DNA of 42,351 nt from Phycomyces blakesleeanus NRRL 1555(-) (GCF_001638985.1 NW_017265140.1:1791681-1834031); one strand, 5' to 3'. Positions 19,985-32,399 are shown, counted from the stretch's first letter. The notes: a model not told the origin generated them from the letters alone. A program made the numbers and translations.

Positions 19985-22690
19985 TTTTGAGAGAAGACAA
20001 ACCTTTTCAATTCGAAGAAGAGTATGATACTGAGACACCACTATCACCATTTGACAATAACTATCCGGATTAAAGTGAGGAGTCCAACGATGAGAATGAA
20101 GCTGACATTGTTGGTGTCATAGTATGTAAAGATACGATGGATTCAGGTATGCACCTATTGAACAAAGAAATATACATAAATCATATTACAGATAATAATG
20201 ATACTTATCATAACACTTGCCTTTTTGTAATCCTATGTTTGAAAATGGATGACATTCATCAAGTCACTCAACTAATAGCTCTATTTGGTGTTATATTTCA
20301 AGCATTTTGCTTGGCTCAAGCAAGAAGGATCTACAACACTGAAATTATTCCAATACTTTCTTGTTATCTATGAGAAGGATACTGATCCATATGTCACCGT
20401 TGATGTATTGAAAATAATGTCTGGATTCGATCTTATGACAAAACCGTCTTCAAGTACACCATCTGTATCAAACGTGATGTCATATACTTACCAGGGTATC
20501 ATCAATCCAACTGTTTCTCCGAGAAGCACATTCCGCTCCATCTATCTATGCCAGTAATTCCCTGTATGCCAGACCAGCAATTGAGAATCCAGTCCCTCTC
20601 ATGGTATTTCCTTACAGCTTACTGAGAAAATATCTCGTCACAACATTTCCACAAAGTCAAGTTAGATGAGTAAATTGTGCACTAGGGGTCAAGCAAAACA
20701 ATAGAAAGTATGATGACGGACGTATACGATGATGCAATTTAGACTGATATGCTCGGTGAAGCCGACGGGACCTTTGTAAACCATGCCAATTCTCTCATGT
20801 TGACATTGAATGTATATTGGTTTAAGCTGTTTGAAGGACGGATTTATACAGGTGGTGCTTTGTACTTACTTATCAGCAATTTCCCCAAGGAAGACCAAAT
20901 GAGACCAGAAAATATTATCCTCGTTGATGTCATGCCTGGTCCAAAGGAAGTAGAGGACGACTAGATGGACATATTTCTGGAAACATATGTTGATGGGATG
21001 GTAGACTGTTATGGTAGTATAGCTGTGAGGACTACCAAGTTCCCTAATGGTACTACTGTCTATACTGCTATCATGTATGTCGCTTCCAAGATATCTGCTG
21101 CTAGAAATACTGCCGGATTCACAGAACATGACATGTAAACACATATGGCTGTCATAAATTCAAATGATATATCCCCTTAATTACTGCATCAAGTAAGATC
21201 AATTACGTTTGGCATGTCAATGAAAACTGGGAATCACGGACAGAAGAGATGATTTCCATATATGACAATATGTGGTTTTGCACAGAATCAGATGTAGAAA
21301 GAGAAAATTTGGAGAAGCAGAACGGCATGCAGTTTTCAAAGTTGCATCGCTTACATGATTGTTGATCTCACGCACAGTATATTTCTTGTGATAGTGAACC
21401 GTATGGCCAGTGTTTGAAATACCTTTGTATTTTTCCGCTGCTGTTATTGCTCGTATACAATGCTTTGCTGATGATATTCCTCTTCCTCCTGAATATACCG
21501 TCTTATTCGAAAAAGTCGCGCCTTAGTTCCTATATATGAAGGCAGGTGAGTGGCGATTGTTGTGTCTGGTGCATTTTCTGGTGGTGTTGAAAGAGTTTTT
21601 GCCCAAAAGTGATTACAATAACTAGACCAATCTTGCCAAGACATGCCGAAAGTTGAAAGGTCCATTGAACAAGTACTTACATATAGACTACGCAGGCCAG
21701 CCCCTTGGTAAATTTGGGGAGTAATGTCAGAGTATTTACAAAAAAAAGGAGTAGCACACCAAATATGCATTTGTGTGAGTTGATGCTTGACTTTGGTCTG
21801 GTCTTTACATTTTGGATGTATAACCTTAAGATACACAAGTATAAGTTAAAAAAACATTAAGACAAACTACCGTAATGGTCTAGAGGTGACAGTAATGAGC
21901 GTTTTTCCGGAGAATGCGTTCACTGACACTTTTCTTCCTGTGTATTCCATTAATCTTCTGCTGCGTATAATAATATTTTCCTAAGGCGTCGCGCAAGTGC
22001 TATCTGAATCTCATCTACTGTGTCTTCAGTGTATTGATAATGATTATCCTCCTGCATTGCCATTCGACCTCCCAATGTTCCAGCAAGTCATCAACAGCCT
22101 ATGGTACAATGTAATCGGAACTAAGACGTTGCCACCAACTACCATGCCATTGAAGTTACAAAATTTGAATACGATGAAGTATGATTACTCTTAATAGCTA
22201 TTCAAATTCTATGTCAAGGCTTACCAGAATACTTTTCTTTCTGCGGCGTGGGGAGTATTTCACTTGGTGAGAATGTGCTGGTAAACATTTGCATTCAGAA
22301 GATGAAGAATATTTCGTTGCTTGGCCAGGAGTTTTTTAGTGAACAGAAGAAATATCGCAGCTCAATTGTGCGGGTTATGTTTTTTTTGGTAGGATAGTTG
22401 ACGATATCTCTAAATTCCCTGGTCAGATTGAGTACATATTTACTTGTCATCAAGATTGGTAGAATCAAAAGTGTCAACGTTTGGTTTTTTAAAAAGATTT
22501 GCGACATGCCATTCTGTCAGAATTAAGCCGTTAGTTGGGTAAGGTCTGAATTTGTGGGTGAGTGGGTTTATTAAGAAGAGTATTGCGTGCATCATTCCGG
22601 TGCATCGTCTGCATTCGTATTTTGCGTTGACTATGCACAACATCCAGGGTGGGATCCAAAAGCGCCTAGTCATCCCACTGCCTAGAAAAG
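19985..22690 (+). pseudogene. Decayed tnp2-type transposase, copy 2
   Basis: Collinear with the intact transposase at 9358-12473 but broken by many stops and frameshifts. Recognisable blocks in order are an acidic segment (SEESNDENEAD), IHQVTQLIALFGVIFQAF, FLVIYEKDTD with MSGFDLMTK, SLMLTLNVYWFKLFEG, ILVDVMPGPKE, NMHLCELMLDFG, TKTLPPTTMPLKLQ and, at the end, IIPVHRLHSYF with KRLVIPLPRK. The position of the first predicted catalytic Asp is Tyr (NVYWF against NIDWF), and the FERF motif is lost. The 5' exons corresponding to the Cys-rich N-terminus are not seen. It is a fossil, and clearly older than the copy at 9.4 kb. Confidence 0.8.
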
Positions 22691-22699
22691 TAGTCACGA

Positions 22700-23334
22700 A
22701 AAAAAATAGAATGATTTATATTACTAATATAAATAATTATAGTAAGAGTTTTTTTTGACTGCGAAAGGGTTTGCCTTTATTTATCTCTCTATTTTTCTTT
22801 TGTTTTAGCATTACTTCTTTATCAAATATTTAAAATTATATTGAATTCTATTATCAACGAATAGTAAAAACCGTTATTTATTTTTATTGTTTTTATCAAA
22901 AGTATGAAAGACAAAATACCTGTATATTTAATACCCAATGCCCACCATTTTCTTAGCTTTTATCAAAATAAACTTACAGAGAGCGATATTACAATTTCCA
23001 ACGAAAAAAAACCGTGGATAAAACAATCAAGGTTGTATAATTAAATAATTGTTTTGTATATATATATATTTCATTAATCGGCTGTAAAATAAAGTAAAAT
23101 AAAATAAAATAACTATTTATTTATTACTTCCCATCTCGACATTACTACCGCATCATCTTTTATCGATTCAACCCACATCTTTCAAAACAATGAATAAAAA
23201 TCAATAAAATACTATATACTCTGTACTTTTTTTATTATGCCGTGTGCTATTCCATGCAACAACACGCACCTTTCTCTCCTTCAAAAGTTTGACGTTTCTT
23301 GGAATAGCTGGACACTTGGAAAAGCTAATGACCT
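22700..23334. other. Spacer without a supported gene
   Basis: AT-rich spacer between the end of the decayed transposase and the small minus-strand gene. It contains an (AAAAT)n stretch near 23,090-23,110 and AT runs. A short accessory-gene remnant was looked for here and not found. Confidence 0.4.
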
Positions 23335-23738
23335 TTATTCTTTTTGATCATTTCTCCGTCCTTTTAACTTGCTAAAGTATTCTTTGATCTGTGTTATAAT
23401 ATCAACAATTAGGAATTCTAAATAAAAAAAATGACACTTCTTTGTAAAAAGAAAAAAAAAATGTTAAAATTATTTAAACAAAAACCGTGGATTATACTTA
23501 CTCTTATCTTTCTTGTTCGACAACGAGAAAACCGATTACGCCCAGCTAACTTTTCCGACATAGATTTTGCGCTGTGAATTTTATACGAAAGGTGTCTACG
23601 AGCTTTCTCTTCCACGACTGAAGACAAAACATACTCTACTTCAGGCTGCATATGGATGTAGCTCTGCACCATGCTAGCAATTGGATGGTTAGATATTGAG
23701 AAGGTACCCTCATCAATATTCAATGGCGTAGCTGTCAT
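23335..23738 (-). CDS. Hypothetical basic protein, two exons, about 113 aa
   Basis: Proposed exon 23502-23738 (ATG at 23736-23738), a 62-bp intron 23440-23501 (GTAAGT to TTTTTACAAAG), then exon 23335-23439 ending in TAA. The sum is 114 codons. The frame also continues upstream of the ATG to a possible acceptor (CCCTTTTTTTCAG) near 23,773, so an upstream exon is possible. The middle is strongly basic (EKLAGRNRFSRCRTRKIR), preceded by an acidic and hydrophobic stretch (MQPEVEYVLSSVVEEKARRH). The last exon is charged (KEYFSKLKGRRNDQKE). No domain is recognised. It is transcribed divergently from the decayed tnp2 copy 3, about 250 bp away, and may share its control region. Confidence 0.4.
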
Positions 23739-23859
23739 AACTGCTTGTGTTTGAGAACGGATCACACTGAAAAAAAGGGTGGAAATTACAATGCGCACAG
23801 TTGTTTGATAACAATTGTAAATGTGGGATAGTTTTCCATGTTCACAAGTTGAAAACACA

Positions 23860-23991
23860 GCTTTACTGTATTCTATTGGCTCGGATATAACAAGCAACAA
23901 AAGTTATTCTATTTATTATTATAAAGACTTTGTGAATAAAGTACATGTAGCACCTGTTTCCTTTTTCTCAATTTTTTTAACAAAAAACACA
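23860..23991 (+). promoter_or_regulatory. Promoter of tnp2 copy 3, homologous to that at 12.5-12.7 kb
   Basis: TTCTATTGGCTCGGATA (ATTGG at 23,875-23,879), then TATTTATTATTATAAAGAC, then CCTGTTTCCTTTTTCTC, then the ATG at 23,992. Every block matches the intact copy's upstream region. Confidence 0.6.
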
Positions 23992-24890
23992 ATGTTCTCA
24001 ACCCCTCAACCTTACAATAAAAAGTGCTATTGCGCTGGATGTAGTCAGAACGAACTAGTCTATAGTTTTGTAGCCGGAAGAACTGCTCAGCGCCATAACA
24101 AAAGAGCAAGATTAGATGCTATAAGATGTGAAAGTGGTACGCAGTTTGTAGTATTATTCTATTATATTCTACTTTTTTTGTAGTTCAAAAAATAACATGT
24201 TTTAACAGAATCTTCTGCCCATAGTAATTCGATGGAGGTTGATGTTGAACGTAGGAAATATTTATTTAAATAAAAATAATAGAGCGTAATTATGTAACAT
24301 ATTCTAAATACAGCCATTTAAACATGTCAATCCAGAACCACGGAAGAAGAGTGTGGTCAGACCAACTTACTTGCTTGAGAAGGAACCCCAGTGTCTGACG
24401 ATGAGAATGTTCCAGTTACGAATGAGGAGATTCACAACAGCAAAGACAATGGCGATGAAAACAAAGAAAACAATAATGAAGATGTTGTTAAGGTGGAGGT
24501 CGAGGAATTTGTTAATGAAGGTTGGTGTTGTGCTATGGAAGAAAGAAAAATTTGAAAAAAAGGGAGATGATTTTTTTTTGGTTTTTTACAATAGATCCTT
24601 TTGCCCCCCCCCCCCCCCCCCCCCCCGATATGCCTGAGAACCCAGTGCACAGGATCATTACTACTTTTGTGGTAATGTTAGCTCCCCACTGTGTGGTCAA
24701 CAAAGGCACTGTCATCCTGATAAAGTTCATCAATAAGCTCTAGACAACTTACGAGAAGAATTTACAATTGCCATCAAACATTTCTGGCCTCAAACACAAA
24801 ACGGATTTTTCATCCATGAACAAAAGCGTTCATAAATATGTTTTGTGCCAGGATTGCCACAAGGTGTATGAGGAAAGTGCATTATGTTGG
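23992..24890 (+). pseudogene. Truncated tnp2-type transposase, copy 3 (N-terminal part)
   Basis: Same exon plan as the intact gene: exon 1 (CYCAGCSQNELVYSF, RTAQRHNKRARL), exon 2 (NSMEVDVE), exon 3 (acidic, ENVPVTNEEIHNSKDN) and exon 4 start (MPENPVHRIITTFVVML, KYVLCQDCHKVYEESA). Nonsense codons occur in exon 3 (TAA near 24,321 and TGA near 24,378) and exon 4 (TAG near 24,741). Exon 4 also contains a 23-base C tract where the intact gene has CCACCCCC. Similarity ends abruptly at about 24,890, within the Cys-rich segment; the whole catalytic region is missing. About 85 bp later the 105-bp array begins in the middle of a unit, so the truncation is a rearrangement breakpoint. Confidence 0.85.
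24604..24626 (+). repeat. Poly-C tract (23 C)
   Basis: An uninterrupted run of 23 C within the decayed exon 4. The intact paralogue has only a short C-rich segment here. Its true length is hard to sequence and may be an estimate. Confidence 0.9.
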
Positions 24891-24974
24891 AATACAAACT
24901 CTTTTTGACGAGCATCCATGGGGGTCCAGGATTCGTGCAGTATCTCATTGCCCATTTTCAGTACTACCCAGAAC

Positions 24975-25385
24975 AATACTGATACCTGGTATCGGCTGTA
25001 AAAAAAATTAGTAAATACAATTTTCAGTGAGAAAATTTTAAAAACCCCTCCTATGTCTTTAATTCTTAATAAAGAATAGAACCATGATAATTGACCTAAA
25101 CTACGAAGAGAAAAAAAAATAAGCAAATACAAGCATCATTCAAAGAAAAATGGGCAACTAAACAATGTATACCTGTAACATATGAATAAGAGTTAAACAA
25201 TGATCTTTGACACCAACTGTGAAATTATAAGTATTTATAACCATCAGTGAATAGATTCACAAAGAGACTTGTATACCTACGGCGCATGATGTAGAGCAGA
25301 GCCATAAATTTTGGACTTGGCGATTAAAAGACTAGACAAATAAAAGCGACAAGTATTAACTGCTTAAAGAGTCATGTATACATAT
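24975..25385 (+). repeat. Recent duplicate, left copy (right copy 41,943-42,351)
   Basis: The two segments differ at only about five positions over about 410 bp (for example TTAATTCTT/TTAATCCTT, GGCGCAT/GGCCCAT and two single-base gaps near the end). The match starts sharply at AATACTGATACC. The left copy is preceded by transposon debris and the right copy by further array units. The right copy runs off the window. Confidence 0.9.
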
Positions 25386-28300
25386 AGCCCAAAATGGGGA
25401 GCGGAATATTGATCGTTCGCCCTGGTGGTAAATAGACTAAAAAAAGAAAGCCAACAATAAGTATATGTTCAAAAAGAAATATATACCTGTGATCATGAAT
25501 AAATACTCAAAACTTGATCGTTGGCTTAAAATATATAAAAAAAAAGCTAGACAAAATAATAGTTGATAGCTAAATACTAAACGAGACATGTGTATCTCAT
25601 ACCCTGGATGTATGGTGAAACCTTAATCGTTGGTTTTGACTATGTCAAGATAACTAAAAACAACAATCAGTAAGTAGATGCTCAATATATATATATATAT
25701 ACTGGAGAACTTGCCCGGGCAACAGAGGCTTTATAGTTTGGCTTTGACTGTGTAAACACTAGAATAATCTAATTGATAGTAAGAAAATATTTAAAGAGCT
25801 TTGTATACCTGAGGATTTTTATGGAGAGTGAAACCTTGATCGCTGGTCTTTGCCATAAAAAGTATGGGAATATACAGCTTAAAGTAACTAAAGGCTCAAA
25901 GAGACTTGTATGTCTATGACTGTAGGAAAATGTCGGAATATTAATCGTTGGTCTTTACTATGAAAACACTAGAAAAATACACCTAATAGTAAGTAAATTC
26001 TTGGAAATATATATATACCTATGGTTGGAGATGTAGGTCAAAACCGTGACTGTTGACATGAGCTGTGAAGATTCTGGACATATAAAACAGGCTGTAAGTA
26101 AATGGTGTAATAAAGATGTATGCCTGTAGCCCTGGATGGAAATCGGACGCCTAATCGTTGGTATGAACTGTGAAATTACTAGAAAAATTAAAACTGATAG
26201 TAAGAACATATTCCAATAAAAAAACCTTGTATGTCTATAAGCCTTGATGGAGACTAGAGCCGTGAGGGCTAGCATAGAATGTAAAAAAGAAAAAGAAAAA
26301 AAAAGATTAAATAGATAGAATCAGTAGTAAAGTAATATTTAAATACACTTATATATCTAAGACGTTGAATTAATAGCAGGATCTTAATCGTTGACCAGGA
26401 CCCTAAAAACGCTTGATAAATGTCATTGGCTGTAAAAAAGTAATCTAAGAATCTTATATATCTTTACCCAATAATGTTGAGTGGAAACTTGATAATGACC
26501 AAAGACTTGATCAATGGACTTGAATGTGCAAACGCCAGAGAAATTCAGTCGATATTAAAAAAAATCAAAGATACATGGATATCTTCAACCCTTCCCGGAA
26601 AGCTGAAGCTTGATCGTTGGACTCGGATTTAAAATACTAATCAAATGTAATTGATAATAAATAAATGTTCAAAATAAACGGTGATACCTGTGGCTCATGG
26701 TTGAGAGTAGGAAATTTATCCCTTGACCTATATATTAAAAGCAATAGGCAATAGCAGCCGGCAGTCCTAAAAGGGTAATTATACTTGAATGTCTGTGAAC
26801 CTGGGTGGAGACTAAACTCTTGAACCTTGGTGTAGACTATGGTATGACTAGATAAATATGATGGATGACAGAAAGATATTCAAAGGAGGGTGTACGCCTG
26901 TTACCTCGACGAATAGCAGAAACTTGATCATCAGCGTTGACTGTAAAATTATTAGACAATTTCAACAAGCAATGATTAACTATTAAAAAAAAAGCATATA
27001 TACCTTTTACCCTAGATGAGCAGCGGAATCTCAATTAGTAGCCTTGACTATGAAAAGACTAGACAAATATAGCAGACACCAAGCAAATGCTCAAAGAGGT
27101 ATATATACCAGTAACTCTGCATGAACTATGGAATCTTGGGTGTTGGCCTCAATTGTGAAAAGACTACCGAACTAAAGCTGGTAATAGGTAAATACCCAAA
27201 GATACTGGTATACCTAACATCCAAGAAGGAGAGTGGCATCTTGATTGTTGACCTTTTCTGTGAGTAGACTAAAGAAACACAATTGGCAGTAAGTAAATAC
27301 TAAAAAGTGGCAGTATATCAATGATTTTTGATGGGGATTTGAACCTTGACTGTTGAATTGAACTGTAAAAAGACTGCTTCAAACAGCTATCAATATGTTA
27401 ATGAGTAAAGAAAGCCACTTGTATCCCTGTAAATCTATGCGGAAATCAGGCTCTTGATCTTTGGTCTCGACTGTATAAAGTCTGAATAAAGCAACTAGTA
27501 GTAAATAAATGCTTAAAAAGGCATGTATACCTTAACCCTATTTTTTGAAGCACAACCTTGATTCTCGGCATGGACTGTCAAAGATTAAAAAGATTCAACC
27601 AGTGAAGAATAAATGCTAAAATGTGCGTGTGTACCTAGAATCTTGAATGGATAGAAAGAACATGATCATTTTGTCTTGACTATGTAAACGCTAGGAAAAT
27701 CTAATTTTTAGTAAATTGCTTAAAGATTCTTGTATACCTGCGACCTTTGATGTAGAGCTGAGCATTGAACGCTTGCTACGGATAAGAAAGGGTTAGAACA
27801 AAACAACTAATAGTACCTAAAAAGTCAAAGAGACTTTTATACCTGTGAGCCCAAAAGAATATCAAAGCTTTGATCGTTGGCTTCGGCTGTAAAAACATTA
27901 TGCAAATATATAGTAAGTAGATTTTTTGGCAGATTTGTATACCTGTCCCCCCCGGATAAACAACTCATATTAATTGTGGGCCTTTCCTGTAAAAAGACTA
28001 GAAAATATAATAGCTAGTAAGTAAAGGTTCACATAGTCATGTATACCTTTAATCCTTAATGGAGATTAAAAACCCGATTGCTGGCTTAAACTATAAAAAA
28101 GCTAGACAGAATAAGAAGTGATACGTGAGTACTAAATGAGACCTGTATACCTCGGGCACTAGGTAGATAGTAAAACTTTGGTAATTCAGTTTGACTAAAT
28201 AAAAATTACTCGAAACAACAAGCAGTAAGTAAACGATCAGGTATGTACATATACTTGTTACCCTAGAGGATAGTAAACCTGGATCGATTGGCCTTGGCTG

Positions 28301-31300
28301 TGTAAAATTAAAAAATAATAATTAATTAATTAATAAATAGTAAAATAATACTTAAAAATATTTTTTAAACCTATGGCCTTAGATGGAGAGTAGATGCTTA
28401 TTATTTAGCATAGACATTAATGAAATTAGAAAAATCAAACAAGCGTTATGCAAAGGCTAAAAGAGAATTGTATACCTGTAACCGTGGATGAAGAAGAAAT
28501 CCTTGTTCTTCGACCTGGGCGGTGAAAACACTAGACAAAAAAAAACAAGCGATAAGTAGAAACCCAAAGAAAAGTGTATACCTGTCATACTGGATGGAGA
28601 TCGAATCCTTGATGGTTGCCCTTGACAGTAAAAACAATAGACGGATAAAAAAAGCCAATAATCAACGGCCCAACGAAAAATATATATCTGCAAGTCTGGA
28701 TGAATATCAAGTCCTAGTTCTTCGGCCTAAACCATATAGGCACTAGACATATAAAACTAAAAGTTAGTAAAGACGCAAACATATTTGTATACCTGTCACT
28801 CTGGATAGGGCTTGGATTCGGAATCATTGGCATAGACAGTAAAGGCACTTGACAAAAAAAAAGACACATTAAATAAAAGCACTTGTCAGATTTGTATACC
28901 TGTAAAACTTGATGGAAACCGGATCCTTGAGTGTTGAATTTGACTGTAAAGTCACGAGAAAAAATACAGTTTGCAGCAAGTCAAAAATCAAAGAGATGTG
29001 TAACACTATATCCCAATATGGAGACCAGGTTCTTGCTCGTTACCCTTGACTGCAAGGACACTAGAGAAACAAAAACAATTATAAGTAACGGCCCAATAGC
29101 ATTTTTATATCTGTAATTCTTGGCGGATACCAGATGATTGGTCGTTGGCCTTGACTTTAAGGACAGTAGAAAATTAAAACCGACAGTAAGTAAAATCCCA
29201 AAGAGAAGTGTATACCTGTAACACTGGACGGATATAGGATCCATGATGGCTGGCTTGGACTGTGAAGCCAGTAGAGAGATAAAGCCAACAGTAACTAAAG
29301 GCCGAACTAGATGTATATACCTGTCGCACTGGAAGGAAAACAAAATTTTCATTGTGTAGCCAGATCGTAAACACACTAGGCCAATACAAAAGAAAGCATG
29401 TAAAGACAGAGAGAAAAGTGTGTACCCGTAACCTTGATTTGAAATCAGATCTTTGATATTTGAACTTTAAGGAAAAAAACACTAGAAATATATAAATGAC
29501 AGTAAGTAAAAGCTCAAGAAGACTTGTTTACCTGTAGCCCAAATTTGAGTTTTGATCCTTGCTGTTTGGCCTGGAGAGTAAAAACAATAGTCATATATAC
29601 TTCTAGGTTAGTAATGGCCAAGAACAACTTGTATACCTTCCATAATAGATGTATATTTGATCATCGTTCTTTGCCATCAAAAGAAAGTATAAATAAAGAG
29701 TATAGTTTGTTTTAAGTAAAGGTTTAAAGGAAACTTGGTTAGCTATAACAATTCATGAAAATCGGATCCTGATAATTGCCATGGATGAGTAGACACTAGA
29801 AATATATAAAATCCAATGAGTAATTGCTCATCGAGTTTTTGTATACCTATAGTCACGGACTGAATCCAGATCCGTGAAGCATGATCTTGGTGGATTCAAC
29901 ACTAGAAATAAATAAAGCCAAGTGTGATTGGTCATCGATTTTTGTTATACCTATAACCATATAATGGGAGATAAGCACCTTGAAGCTCGACCTGGATGGC
30001 TGGAGACTAGAACTAGATTAAAATAATGAGTATATGCCCATAATGCTTTTTATATCTATACCCATGGCGGGGAGATCGGAATCTTGATGCTTGACCTGGA
30101 TAGCTGGAGACTGGAGATATATTAAATCTAGTGAGTATTTGCCCATAATGTTTTTTTATACCTATACCCATGGCGGGGAGATTGGAATCTTGATGCTTGA
30201 TCCGGATAGCTGGAGACTGGAGATATATTAAATCTAGTGAGTATTTGCCCATAATGTTTTTTTATATCTATACCCATGGCGGGGAGATCAGAATCTTGAT
30301 GCTTGACCTGGACGACTGAACACAAGAAGTATATTACAGCTAGTGAGTATATGCCCATAATGTTGTTCTATACTTATGACCATGGAGGGGTGATCAGGTC
30401 CTTGACGCTTGATCTGAATGGCTGGAGGCTAGAAATAAATATCAAAACAAGTGAGTAAATGACAATAACGATTTGTTATATCTATAACCATGAACGGGTG
30501 ATTGGAACCTTGATGCTTGACATGAATAACTGAACATTAGAAATATATTAAAGCTAGTGAGTATATGCCCATAATGTTTTTATATACCTATAACTATAGA
30601 CGGGCTATCAGACCCTTGATGCTTGTCCTAGATGACTGAACACTAGACATATATTAAAACTAGTGAGTATATGCCCATAACGTTTTGTTATACCTATAAC
30701 CTTGGCTGGGAGATCAGAACCTTAATGTTTGACCAGATGGTTGGAGACTAGAACTAAATCAAAACTAGTGAGTATATACCAATTTTTTTTATATATATAA
30801 CCATGGACGTGCGATTGGGTCCTTGACGCTTCATCCGGATGACTGAACACTAAAAATATATTAAAGCTAGAAAGTATATGCCCATATCGCTTTGTTATAC
30901 ATATCACCATGGACGGCCGATCAAAACCTTGTTGCTAGACCTGGACGACTGAACACTAGAAATAGATAAAACTAGTGAGTGTATACTGATAATGTTTTTT
31001 ATACTTATAACCATGGACGGGCGATCGGGTCCTTGATGCTTGACACAGATGGCTGGAGACCAGAAATAAATATAAAAACTAGTGGGTATATGCCCATAAT
31101 GTTTTTTATACCTTTAATCATGGGCGGGCAATCGGAACCTTGACACTTGACCTAGATGGCTGAACACTAGTAATAGAGAAAAGCATGCAAGTAAATGTGC
31201 ATAACGTTTTGTTATACCTATGACCATAGCTGAGAGATTGGAACATTGATGCTTTTCCTGGATGGATTGGATACTACAAATATACAAAAACAAGTGAGTA

Positions 31301-32200
31301 ACTGCTCATCGAGTTTTGATATACCTGAAAACTGTGGACCTTGACCTAGACCAGTTGACCTTGACCTGAACCTTGAAGCTTGACCTGGATGGAATGGATA
31401 CTACAAATATATAAAAACAAATGAGTAACTGCTCATAGAGCTGTGATATACCTGATAACTGTGGACTCTGATCGGATCCTTGATGCTTGACCTGGATGAA
31501 ATGGATACTACAAATATACAAAAACAAATGAGTAACTGCTCATAGAGTTTTGATATACCTGATAACCGTGGACCTTGACCTGAACCTTGAAGCTTGACCT
31601 GGATGGAATGGATACTAGGAATATACAAAAACAAGTGAGTAATTGCTCATCGAGTTTTGATATACCTGAAAACCGTCGACCTCGACCTGAACCCGTTGAC
31701 CTTGACCTGAACCTTGAAGCTTGACCTGGATGGAATGGATACTAGAAATATACAAAAACAAGTGAGTAACTGCTCATCGAGTTTTTATATATACCTGAAA
31801 CCGTGGACCTTGATCTGAAAACCATGGACCTTGACGTGAACCTTGAAGCTTGACCTGGATGGAATGGATACTACAAATATACAAAAACAAATGAGTAACT
31901 GCTCATAGAGTTTTGATATACCTGATAACCGTGGACTCTGATCAGATCTCTGATGCTTGACCTGGACGGAAGACACTAGAAGCATACAAAAGACAATGAG
32001 CATATGCTCATCGAGTCTTGGTGTACCTGTGGCTCTGGATGGAAACCTGTTCTTGATTGCTTGACTTTGCCTGAAAAGTCCCTACAGAAATATCAAAGAC
32101 AGTCAATGATTAATCAACGAGCCTTTATATACCTGTAGGCCTGGATGAAGATCTTATTTTTTATCGTTGACCTTGTTTGTCAAAAGACTAGACAAATATA
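24975..32200 (-). repeat. ~105-bp tandem array with exon-intron-like units (about 66 copies)
   Basis: On the plus strand TATACCT or a close variant recurs about every 105 bp (usual range 103-108; a few 111-129) from 25,168 to 32,128, 66 times by count. Read on the minus strand each unit has AG/GTATAC (donor-like), a middle with TTTACTTACTG or TACTCACTAG (branch-like), TCTAG and ACAG (acceptor-like), and then a GC-richer block of 44-56 nt before the next donor. In most units between 27.1 and 28.2 kb that block, counted from ACAG, is exactly 44 nt. Two subtypes exist: a 25.0-29.7 kb type (AACGATCAAGGATCCGAT) and a 29.8-32.0 kb type (GTCAAGCATCAAGG, CCATGG). Several units have lost a splice dinucleotide. 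A coding candidate at the right end is listed separately. Otherwise it may be a non-coding satellite derived from one exon plus intron. Confidence 0.85.
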
Positions 32201-32366
32201 ATCTTCACAATGTGTGTCTTTGATGAATATCATATACTCCTTGAATTATAGTAAGTCCTGTCAGTTTATCTCTTGTTTCTGAGCGTGAATAGACTTTGGA
32301 TGGATTGATGGTCAAACCAGTGTTGGACCTCAGTATTTCATTTTTGCTGTGTACTGGTTTTGACAT
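31114..32366 (-). CDS. Candidate multi-micro-exon gene at the head of the 105-bp array
   Basis: A start exon 32238-32366 (ATG at 32364-32366, 43 codons, beginning MSKPVHSKNEILRSN) ends at GTATAT, the donor motif of the array. Skipping the first unit at 32.13-32.18 kb, which has no canonical acceptor in frame, it joins in phase to exons ending at about 32,027, 31,922, 31,795, 31,666, 31,559, 31,452, 31,325, 31,218 and 31,112. Their lengths are 54-56 or 76 nt, using CTAG or GTAG acceptors. The phase rotates, yet the frame stays open until TAA at 31114-31116. The product would be basic and Ser/Gln/Arg-rich with two alternating peptide types (IQVKHQGSDQSP and SRSSFKVQVKV). A CCAAT lies about 100 bp and a TATAAG just upstream of the ATG. 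Most of these exons are open in all three frames, so the open frame alone is weak proof. Function unknown. Confidence 0.35.
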
Positions 32367-32399
32367 GTTGTCTTATATCTTGCTACTGACTGTTTTACA

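Noticed and set aside
21444..21836. Minus-strand ORF of 130 codons
   Set aside because: Lies opposite recognisable tnp2 pseudogene blocks on the plus strand; shadow.
28981..29376. 131-codon minus-strand ORF with a 35-residue repeat read through the array without splicing
   Set aside because: It is open only across a few units whose period happens to be 105; unit lengths elsewhere vary by one or two bases and break the frame.
24975..32200. CRISPR array
   Set aside because: The units are similar along their whole length, with no short identical repeats separated by unique spacers, and the context is eukaryotic.
24975..32200. Cluster of tRNA or snoRNA genes
   Set aside because: No box A/B pairs and no C/D box pattern is conserved from unit to unit.
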